From the NCBI GenBank assembly GCA_030147905.1, contig JASBUM010000564.1, positions 1 to 6,485 of the forward strand: 6,485 nt of DNA. The letters run 5' to 3'. Below are positions 1 through 5,046 of this stretch, piece after piece; positions within the stretch are counted from its first letter, which is position 1, and the number at the start of each line of letters is the position of its first letter. The DNA comes from Acidimangrovimonas sp. (GTDB lineage Bacteria > Pseudomonadota > Alphaproteobacteria > Rhodobacterales > Rhodobacteraceae). Below the pieces are notes generated by a model that saw only the letters and a program-made list of their open reading frames with translations, ran no database searches and had not been told where the DNA came from. A program made the position numbers and the translations under genes.

Positions 1-939
1 TCGGCCTGCGATCCGGGCGAGGTCGTCATCAAGTTCAGCCATGTCACCAATGCCACCAAGCATCCCAAGGGGATCGCGGCGCAGATGTTCGCCGACCGCG
101 TGAACAAGGAGATGAACGGCAAGGTCTGCGTCGAGGTCTTCCCCAACTCGACCCTCTACAACGACGACAAGGTGCTGGAGGCGATGCTTCAGGGCGATGT
201 GCAGATGGCCGCGACCTCGCTGTCGAAATTCGAGGCATTCACCAAGAAATACCGCATTTTCGACCTGCCCTTCCTGTTCAAGAACATCGCCGCGGTCGAC
301 GAGTTCCAGAACTCCGAAACCGGGCGCAGCATGAAGAAGGCGATGTCGCGGCGCGGGCTCGAGGGGCTGGAATTCTGGCATTCGGGGATGAAGCAGTTCT
401 CGGCCAACAAGCCGCTGCTTCTGCCCACCGATGCCAAGGGGCTGAAATTCCGCGTCCAGCCATCGGACGTGTTGGTGGCCGAGATCCAGGCGCTTGGCGC
501 CTCGCCCCAGCCGATGGCTTTCTCCGAGGTCTACGGTGCGCTGCAGCAGGGGGTCGTGGACGGCCAGGAGAACACCTGGTCCAACATCTACGGGCAGAAG
601 TTCTTCGAGGTCCAGGACGGGATCACCGAGACCAATCACGGCGTTCTGGACTATCTCGTCGTGACCTCGACCGATTTCTGGGACGGTCTGCCCGCCGGTA
701 CCCGCGACCAGCTGGGCAAGATCCTGCATGAGGTCTCGGTCGAGCGCAACGCCGCCGTCACCAAGATCGAGGCCAAGAACCGTCAGGCAATCCTCGATGC
801 CGGGGGCACGATCCGCGAGCTGACCACCGAGCAGCGCCAGGCCTGGGTCGATGCGATGAAGCCCGTCTGGACCAAGTTCGTCAAGGACGTCGGGGCCGAC
901 AATATCGCCGCCGCACAGGCGATCAGCGCCAAACACTGA
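1..939 (+). CDS. dctP: TRAP transporter substrate-binding protein DctP (C4-dicarboxylate type), 5'-truncated
   Basis: The frame is open from the first base to TGA at 937-939, giving 312 visible residues. The true start and nearly all of the signal peptide lie to the left, because the visible sequence opens at about the mature N-terminus (SACDPGEVVIKFSHV). The product is the periplasmic receptor that hands substrate to DctQM. Family marks include the early FSHV segment, FPNSTLYNDDKV, KKYRIFDLPFLF and the ligand-binding region GLKFRVQPSDV. Arg151 (codon 451-453) corresponds to the arginine that clamps a substrate carboxylate in TRAP receptors, and Asn191 in VDGQEN is another conserved pocket position. 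The run MAFSEVYGALQQG and the segment NHGVLDY are typical of the dicarboxylate-binding subgroup, so succinate, fumarate or malate is the likely substrate; another organic acid is possible. The visible protein has only two cysteines, Cys3 and Cys43. dctQ and dctM follow on the same strand. Confidence 0.93.
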   Translation, partial: SACDPGEVVIKFSHVTNATKHPKGIAAQMFADRVNKEMNGKVCVEVFPNSTLYNDDKVLEAMLQGDVQMAATSLSKFEAFTKKYRIFDLPFLFKNIAAVDEFQNSETGRSMKKAMSRRGLEGLEFWHSGMKQFSANKPLLLPTDAKGLKFRVQPSDVLVAEIQALGASPQPMAFSEVYGALQQGVVDGQENTWSNIYGQKFFEVQDGITETNHGVLDYLVVTSTDFWDGLPAGTRDQLGKILHEVSVERNAAVTKIEAKNRQAILDAGGTIRELTTEQRQAWVDAMKPVWTKFVKDVGADNIAAAQAISAKH

Positions 940-958
940 AACCACTCTCGGCGCTTTC

Positions 959-982
959 GGGGCGGCCCTTCGGGGCCGCCCC
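959..982 (+). promoter_or_regulatory. UUCG-capped hairpin between dctP and dctQ
   Basis: A perfect inverted repeat lies 20 nt after the dctP stop. The arm GGGGCGGCCC (959-968) pairs over 10 bp with GGGCCGCCCC (973-982) around a TTCG loop closed by C-G, the extra-stable cUUCGg tetraloop. No T-run follows, and the dctQ ribosome binding site (GGGGAGGG, 987-994) begins only 4 nt later, so a full intrinsic terminator is unlikely. The inferred role is to protect the 3' end of a processed dctP transcript, or to attenuate partially, so that more binding protein than permease is made. Such a hairpin after the receptor gene is a common arrangement in binding-protein transporter operons. Confidence 0.75.
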
Positions 983-1000
983 ATCCGGGGAGGGACGCAC

Positions 1001-1720
1001 ATGAACCGGCCAAAGATCGACCCGCGGGGGCTGCGCGGTTTCGAGGAGAACGCGATCGCCTTCATCCTCGGCGCGATGACGCTGCTGACCTTCGCCAATG
1101 TCGTGGTCCGCTATGTCTTCAACCTGCCGGTGGCCTTCCGCTTCGAGCAGGTGACCGGCATCATTCTGCCGCACACCATCCTGTGGGGGCAGGAGGTCAC
1201 GCTGATCCTCTTTGCGTGGCTGGTGATCTTCGGCATCAGTCATGCCTTTCGCATCACCGCCAACCTCGGCGTGGACGCGGTGATCGCGTTGCTTCCGGAC
1301 CGACGGCGGCGGGCGCTTGCGCTGATCTCGGCGGCGGCCTGCGTCCTTTACGCGCTGCTGCTGCTCAAGGGCGCATGGGATTACTGGGCGCCCTTCGCGG
1401 GGCTGCAGGAGACGACCGGGCGGTGGCTTCCCACCGGGTTCAACCCGCGCACGCGCGACCGCGCCTTCTACATCACCGAGCAGATCCCGATGCCGCAATT
1501 TCTCGATTTTCTGGCCGGCTGGATCAATCAGGGCGAGGTCTGGGACAAGATGCCCCGCGTCCTGCCCTATCTGATCCTGCCGCTCGGCGTCGCGCTGATC
1601 CTGATCCGTATCCTGCAGGCGACCGTCGGCATCGTCGCGGGACGCCGTTCGGGGCTGATCGTCAGCCACGAGGCCGAAGAGGCCGCCGAAAGCGCGGCCG
1701 CGCTCAACCGCGAGGGCTGA
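1001..1720 (+). CDS. dctQ: TRAP transporter small permease subunit DctQ
   Basis: The protein has 239 residues. The ATG is supported by GGGGAGGG at 987-994, ending 6 nt before the start. This is the four-helix membrane subunit that joins the large DctM subunit in a TRAP importer. Hydrophobic segments fall at about residues 17-40, 62-82, 105-127 and 188-212. The second carries the family pattern WGQEVTLILFAWLVIFG, followed by the usual basic, polar stretch HAFRITANLGVD. The segment between helices 3 and 4 (about 128-187) is long and hydrophilic, and there is an additional stretch at about 43-60, so the protein exceeds the roughly 160-190 residues of many TRAP small subunits and fits the larger DctQ type of rhodobacterial C4-dicarboxylate systems. 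The C-terminal tail (about 213-239) is charged and alanine-rich. Position between dctP and dctM makes the identification secure; the substrate is inferred from DctP. Confidence 0.93.
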   Translation: MNRPKIDPRGLRGFEENAIAFILGAMTLLTFANVVVRYVFNLPVAFRFEQVTGIILPHTILWGQEVTLILFAWLVIFGISHAFRITANLGVDAVIALLPDRRRRALALISAAACVLYALLLLKGAWDYWAPFAGLQETTGRWLPTGFNPRTRDRAFYITEQIPMPQFLDFLAGWINQGEVWDKMPRVLPYLILPLGVALILIRILQATVGIVAGRRSGLIVSHEAEEAAESAAALNREG

Positions 1721-1723
1721 ACC

Positions 1724-3121
1724 TTGTCCATCCTGCTGCTGTTTCTCGGCGTGATCGCGCTGCTCCTGATCGGTGTGCCGATCGCCGTGGCGCTTGGCCT
1801 GTCATCGATCATCTTCCTGCTGACGCAGAGCGAAAGCTCACTCGCCTCGGTGGCGCAGACCTTCTACCAGGCGATGCAGGGGCATTACACGCTGCTCGCC
1901 ATCCCCTTCTTCATCCTCGCCTCGACCTTCATGTCCACCGGCGGCGTGGCGCGGCGCATCATCCGCTTTGCCATCGCGCTGGTGGGTCATCTTCGGGGCG
2001 GGCTCGCGATCGCGGGCGTGCTGGCCTGCATGATGTTCGCGGCCCTCTCCGGATCGTCGCCGGCGACCGTCGTCGCGATCGGCTCGATCGTGATCGCCGC
2101 GATGCGCCAGATGGGCTATACCAAGGATTTTGCCGCCGGCGTGATCTGCAACGCCGGCACGCTGGGCATCCTGATCCCGCCGTCGATCGTGATGGTCGTC
2201 TATGCCTCGGCCACCGATGTCTCGGTCGGGCGGATGTTCCTGGCCGGCGTCATCCCGGGGCTGCTGGCCGGTACCATGCTGATGGTGGCGATCTACGTCA
2301 TGGCGCGGATCCGCGGCCTGCCCAAGGGCGAATGGCGCGGCTGGGGGGAAATATGGGCCTCCTTCCGCGACGCGATCTGGGGGCTCTTGCTGGTCGCCAT
2401 CATCATGTTCGGCATCTATGGCGTGCCGGGCGTCACGGGTGCGCTGTTCACGCCCACCGAGGCCGCGGCCGTGGCCTCCGTCTATGCCTTCATCATCGCC
2501 GTCTTCGTCTATCGCGACATGGGTCCGCTGGCCGCCGGCGACGAGGGCGGCCCTCCGGTCCCGCTCTATCGCAAGCCGCAGGCGCTCCTCACCGCGTTTT
2601 TTCACGCCGACACGCGGCGCGCGCTCTATGATGCGGGCAAGCTGACGATCACCTTGATGTTCATCATCGCCAACGCGCTGATCCTCAAGCAGGTGCTCAC
2701 CGACCAGCAGGTGCCCCAGCGCATCGCCGAGGCGATGCTGGGCGCGGGGCTGAACCAGATCACCTTCCTGATCGTCGTCAACCTGATCCTGCTGATCGGC
2801 GGTCAGTTCATGGAACCGTCGGGGCTGATCGTGATCGTGGCGCCGATCGTCTTTCCGATGGCGATGCAGCTCGGCATCGACCCGATCCACCTTGGCATCA
2901 TCATGGTGGTGAACATGGAAATCGGGATGATAACGCCGCCTGTGGGGCTCAATCTCTTTGTCACGTCGGGGGTGGCGGGGATGCCGATCATGCGGGTCGT
3001 TCGCGCGGCACTGCCCTTCCTCGGCGTGCTCTTCGTTTTCCTGATCCTCGTCACCTATGTTCCCGAACTCTCCACCTGGCTGCCGAATTCGCAGCTCGGC
3101 CCGGAACGGGTGATCCATTGA
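1724..3121 (+). CDS. dctM: TRAP transporter large permease subunit DctM (TTG start)
   Basis: The protein has 465 residues and belongs to the DctM family, the Na+-coupled, elevator-type transport subunit of TRAP importers. The chosen TTG lies 3 nt after the dctQ stop and 7 nt after GAGGG (1712-1716), and it gives the expected N-terminal helix MSILLLFLGVIALLLIGVPI. Family motifs occur in order: PFFILAS (61-67), SGSSPATVVAIGS (109-121), GTLGILIPPSI (145-155), TPTEAAAV (243-250), GQFMEPSG (360-367) and IGMITPPVGLNLFV (400-413). The two hairpin-loop regions (around 109-121/145-155 and 360-367/400-413) are where the family forms its Na+ and substrate sites. A hydrophilic stretch at about 264-304 separates the two halves and makes the protein longer than the typical 425-440 residues. 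The tight spacing indicates translational coupling to dctQ. The gene ends at TGA 3119-3121, facing convergent queF. Confidence 0.95.
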   Translation: MSILLLFLGVIALLLIGVPIAVALGLSSIIFLLTQSESSLASVAQTFYQAMQGHYTLLAIPFFILASTFMSTGGVARRIIRFAIALVGHLRGGLAIAGVLACMMFAALSGSSPATVVAIGSIVIAAMRQMGYTKDFAAGVICNAGTLGILIPPSIVMVVYASATDVSVGRMFLAGVIPGLLAGTMLMVAIYVMARIRGLPKGEWRGWGEIWASFRDAIWGLLLVAIIMFGIYGVPGVTGALFTPTEAAAVASVYAFIIAVFVYRDMGPLAAGDEGGPPVPLYRKPQALLTAFFHADTRRALYDAGKLTITLMFIIANALILKQVLTDQQVPQRIAEAMLGAGLNQITFLIVVNLILLIGGQFMEPSGLIVIVAPIVFPMAMQLGIDPIHLGIIMVVNMEIGMITPPVGLNLFVTSGVAGMPIMRVVRAALPFLGVLFVFLILVTYVPELSTWLPNSQLGPERVIH

Positions 3122-3180
3122 GACAGGGCGCGTCCGGACGGCGGGCCGAAGCGATAGGGCCGCCGGTTCGCTCCGGCCAG

Positions 3181-3204
3181 CCCCGTCGTTTCGCGCGACG
3201 CGGG
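3181..3204 (+). terminator. Candidate terminator hairpin after the dct operon
   Basis: CCCCGTCG (3181-3188) pairs with CGACG plus GGG (3196-3200 and 3202-3204), giving 8 bp with a single bulged C3201 and a 7-nt loop. It lies 60 nt after the dctM stop. It lacks a following T-run, so intrinsic termination is not shown; it may instead define or protect the 3' end of the transcript. Confidence 0.3.
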
Positions 3205-3270
3205 CAATGGCCCCGCCCGGGCCGCAGGCGGCTGCTCGACCCGCACCCCGCGACACCGCCAAGGCGTGAC

Positions 3271-3312
3271 GGCACCGCGCGATCAGGGCTGGCCCGACAC
3301 CGCGCGGGTGCC
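3271..3312 (-). terminator. Candidate terminator hairpin after queF
   Basis: An 11-bp inverted repeat with one bulge lies 7 nt beyond the queF stop on the - strand. GGCACC (3271-3276) pairs with GGTGCC (3307-3312), and GCGCG (3277-3281) pairs with CGCGC (3301-3305), with G3306 bulged. A small GGG/CCC pairing sits inside the 19-nt loop. There is no T-tract after it on the - strand, so it is called from position and stem strength only. Being nearly symmetrical, it could act on transcripts from either direction. Confidence 0.4.
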
Positions 3313-3319
3313 GGTCCGC

Positions 3320-3784
3320 TCAGCCGCGGCCGCGATAGGGCGCCACGCCCTGGTCGGGGATCCAGATCCCCTCCGGCACGGGGCCGGTCTGCCAGAAGAC
3401 ATCGATCGGGATCCCGCCGCGCGGATACCAGTAACCACCGATGCGCAGCCATTGCGGCCCCAGAAGATCGACGAGCCGCCGGGCAATCGAGATGGTGCAA
3501 TCCTCGTGGAAGGCGCCATGGTTGCGAAAGGATGTCAGGAAAAGCTTGAGCGACTTGGATTCCACCAGCCATTCACCCGGAACGTAGTCGATCACCAGAT
3601 GGGCGAAGTCGGGCTGGCCCGTCATCGGGCAAAGCGAGGTGAATTCGGGCGCGGTGAAGCGCACGACATAGCCCAGGCCCGCATGCCCTGCCGGCACCCG
3701 CTCCAGCACCGCGTCTTCGGGGCTGGCCGGGGTCTCCACCTTCCGGCCAAGCTGCGTCAGCCCGCTGACATCCGTCTTCGCCAT
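3320..3784 (-). CDS. queF: NADPH-dependent 7-cyano-7-deazaguanine (preQ0) reductase QueF
   Basis: The protein has 154 residues, the usual length for single-domain (Bacillus YkvM-type) QueF. It catalyses the four-electron, NADPH-dependent reduction of the preQ0 nitrile to the preQ1 amine in the cytoplasm, a step of queuosine tRNA modification. The active site is complete: [13 protein letters not shown] supplies nucleophile Cys52 and proton donor Asp59, [16 protein letters not shown] (75-90) is the family signature, and FHED supplies His93 and Glu94. Offsets match Cys55, Asp62, His96 and Glu97 of the B. subtilis enzyme. The C-terminal [12 protein letters not shown] is also typical. The ATG (3784-3782) lies 1 nt after the metK stop, with AGAAGG (3799-3794) inside the metK 3' end as ribosome binding site, so it is probably co-transcribed and translationally coupled with metK. 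Transcription from the metK promoter would place its mRNA downstream of the SAM riboswitch. Confidence 0.96.
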   Translation of the reverse strand: MAKTDVSGLTQLGRKVETPASPEDAVLERVPAGHAGLGYVVRFTAPEFTSLCPMTGQPDFAHLVIDYVPGEWLVESKSLKLFLTSFRNHGAFHEDCTISIARRLVDLLGPQWLRIGGYWYPRGGIPIDVFWQTGPVPEGIWIPDQGVAPYRGRG

Positions 3785-3785
3785 C

Positions 3786-4952
3786 TCAGACTGCCTTCTT
3801 CAGCGCCTCGGCCAGCTCCGTACGTTCCCACGAGAAGCCGCCATCGGCTTCCGGCGCCCGGCCGAAATGGCCATAGGCCGAGGTCCGGGTGTAGATCGGA
3901 CGGTTGAGGTCGAGATGCGTGCGGATCCCGCGCGGCGTCAGGTCCATGACCTGGGCGATGGCCTTCTCGATCTCGGCCTCGGGCACCGCCGCGGTGCCAT
4001 GGGCATCGACATAGATCGACAGCGGCCGTGCCACGCCGATCGCGTAGGAGAGCTGGATCGTGCAGCGTTCGGCCAGCCCGGCCCCGACCACGTTCTTGGC
4101 CAGATAGCGCGCCGCATAGGCGGCCGAGCGGTCGACCTTGGTCGGATCCTTGCCCGAAAAGGCACCGCCGCCATGCGGCGCCGCCCCGCCATAGGTATCC
4201 ACGATGATCTTGCGGCCGGTCAGGCCGGCATCGCCGTCCGGTCCGCCGATGACGAAGGTGCCGGTCGGGTTCACCCACCATTCGGTCGCGTCCGAGATCC
4301 AGCCGTCGGGCAGGACCTCGCGGATATAGGGCTCGACGATGGCGCGGATATCGGCCGAACTCTGGCCGTCATGGGCATGCTGGGTCGACAGCACGATCGA
4401 GGTCACCTCGACCGGCCGGCCGTCGGCATAGCGCACGGTGATCTGGGACTTGGCGTCAGGGCGCAGATCGGGCGCATCCCCCGATTTGCGTGCCTCGGCC
4501 AGCCGGCGCAGAATCGCGTGGGCATAATGGATGGGCGCCGGCATCAGCGCCTCGGTCTCGCGGCAGGCGTAGCCGAACATGATCCCCTGGTCGCCGGCGC
4601 CGTCCTTGTCGACCCCCTGTGCGATATGGGCCGACTGGCGGTGCAGGAAGTTCTGGATATTCAGCGTCTGCCAGTGGAATTCGTCCTGTTCGTAGCCGAT
4701 GTCGCGCACGCAGTCGCGCACGATCTGGTCGACGCGGCCCATAAAGACATCGAGCCGTCCGGCATCGCTGAGCCCGACCTCACCGCCGACGACCACCCGG
4801 TTGGTGGTCGCGAAGGTTTCGCAGGCCACCCGGGCGTTGGGTTCCTCGGCAATGAGCGCGTCGAGGATGGCATCCGAGATCCGGTCACAGACCTTGTCGG
4901 GATGGCCCTCCGAGACGGACTCGGACGTGAAAACGTAGTTCTTGCGCGACAT
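3786..4952 (-). CDS. metK: S-adenosylmethionine synthetase (methionine adenosyltransferase)
   Basis: The protein has 388 residues, close to the roughly 384 of E. coli MetK, and is complete. It makes SAM from methionine and ATP, releasing pyrophosphate and phosphate, and works as a cytosolic oligomer with active sites between subunits. The N-terminus carries [11 protein letters not shown] (10-20), whose histidine and following residues contact ATP. Signature 1, [12 protein letters not shown], is at 118-129, and signature 2, [19 protein letters not shown], is at 261-279. The C-terminal half includes [10 protein letters not shown] and the AYGHFGR motif (359-365). The ATG (4952-4950) has GGAG (4964-4961) 8 nt upstream; the same bases form part of the leader pseudoknot, which both fixes the start and implies SAM feedback on translation. 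A sigma70-like promoter lies just upstream. queF follows after 1 nt; lnt lies upstream on the same strand. Confidence 0.98.
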   Translation of the reverse strand: MSRKNYVFTSESVSEGHPDKVCDRISDAILDALIAEEPNARVACETFATTNRVVVGGEVGLSDAGRLDVFMGRVDQIVRDCVRDIGYEQDEFHWQTLNIQNFLHRQSAHIAQGVDKDGAGDQGIMFGYACRETEALMPAPIHYAHAILRRLAEARKSGDAPDLRPDAKSQITVRYADGRPVEVTSIVLSTQHAHDGQSSADIRAIVEPYIREVLPDGWISDATEWWVNPTGTFVIGGPDGDAGLTGRKIIVDTYGGAAPHGGGAFSGKDPTKVDRSAAYAARYLAKNVVGAGLAERCTIQLSYAIGVARPLSIYVDAHGTAAVPEAEIEKAIAQVMDLTPRGIRTHLDLNRPIYTRTSAYGHFGRAPEADGGFSWERTELAEALKKAV

Positions 4953-4959
4953 GGGAAGT

Positions 4960-5004
4960 GCTCCATTGGATTTAGACCGTCACGCCAGGAAGCCGTTGTG
5001 ACAG
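4960..5004 (-). ncRNA. SAM/SAH riboswitch in the metK leader
   Basis: Read on the - strand, the leader contains GTCACAACGGCTTCCTGGCG followed by TGACG, a 14-nt linker after the stem, and GGAGC. Stem P1 is GUCAC (5002-4998) with GUGAC (4983-4979); it can be lengthened by U5003-G4978 and C5004-G4977. Loop bases CUUCC (4992-4988) can pair with GGAG (4964-4961) as a pseudoknot: C4988-G4964, C4989-G4963 and U4990-A4962, then C4992-G4961 and G4993-C4960 with U4991 left out. The loop core ACAACGGCUUCCUGGCGUGAC matches, as I recall it, the published SAM/SAH riboswitch found before metK in Rhodobacterales. GGAG is the metK ribosome binding site, so ligand binding should stabilise the pseudoknot and block translation initiation. 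The fold and position are seen directly; ligand and regulation rest on the known class. Confidence 0.9.
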
Positions 5005-5017
5005 CAGCATGCCGACC

Positions 5018-5046
5018 GGGTTACAGCCGTGCGCGGGGATGGTCAA
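5018..5046 (-). promoter_or_regulatory. Putative sigma70-type promoter of metK-queF
   Basis: On the - strand there is TTGACC (5046-5041), an ideal 17-nt spacer, and TAACCC (5023-5018). The -35 box matches consensus TTGACA at five of six positions; the -10 box keeps TA and A but is GC-shifted, as often in this group. A start about 7 nt downstream, near 5011-5010, would place the 5' end just before riboswitch stem P1. The -35 box includes the lnt stop codon. Transcription start has been inferred, not measured. Confidence 0.6.

Larger units (their letters stand above)
3122..3319. other. Convergent intergenic region, GC-rich with several hairpins
   Basis: This 198-bp gap separates the ends of dctM (+) and queF (-). 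I find no credible gene: reading frames crossing it are Arg/Pro/Gly-rich and result from base composition. It holds inverted repeats at 3139-3165 (6 bp, a mismatch, then 2 bp), 3181-3204, 3209-3223 (GGCCC/GGGCC, 5-nt loop) and 3271-3312. A 9-nt direct repeat CGACACCGC occurs at 3251-3259 and 3295-3303. No T-tract follows any hairpin on either strand, so transcription may end through Rho or GC-rich structure. Confidence 0.6.

Noticed and set aside
959..982. Classical intrinsic terminator after dctP
   Set aside because: No T-run follows the stem, and dctQ and dctM, which DctP needs, lie directly downstream in the same operon.
923..1669. - strand open frame (248 codons) opposite dctQ
   Set aside because: It is the antisense of dctQ, strongly charged and low in complexity, with no family resemblance.
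1183..2631. Long + strand open frame (482 codons) across dctQ and dctM
   Set aside because: It runs out of frame through two well-supported membrane-protein genes, has Arg/Gly/His/Asp-rich composition without domains, and is expected from high-GC codon use.
1838..3262. Long - strand open frame (474 codons) opposite dctM
   Set aside because: It is the antisense of dctM, very rich in Asp, His, Arg and Gln with no recognisable motif, and is a composition artefact.
3118..3549. + strand open frame beginning at the dctM stop codon
   Set aside because: It is Arg/Pro/Gly-rich, has no recognisable domain, and most of its length is antisense to queF.
4953..5042. SAM-I or SAM-II riboswitch in the metK leader
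   Set aside because: The leader is too short for SAM-I, and its small stem, CUUCC loop and overlap with the ribosome binding site match the SAM/SAH class better than SAM-II.
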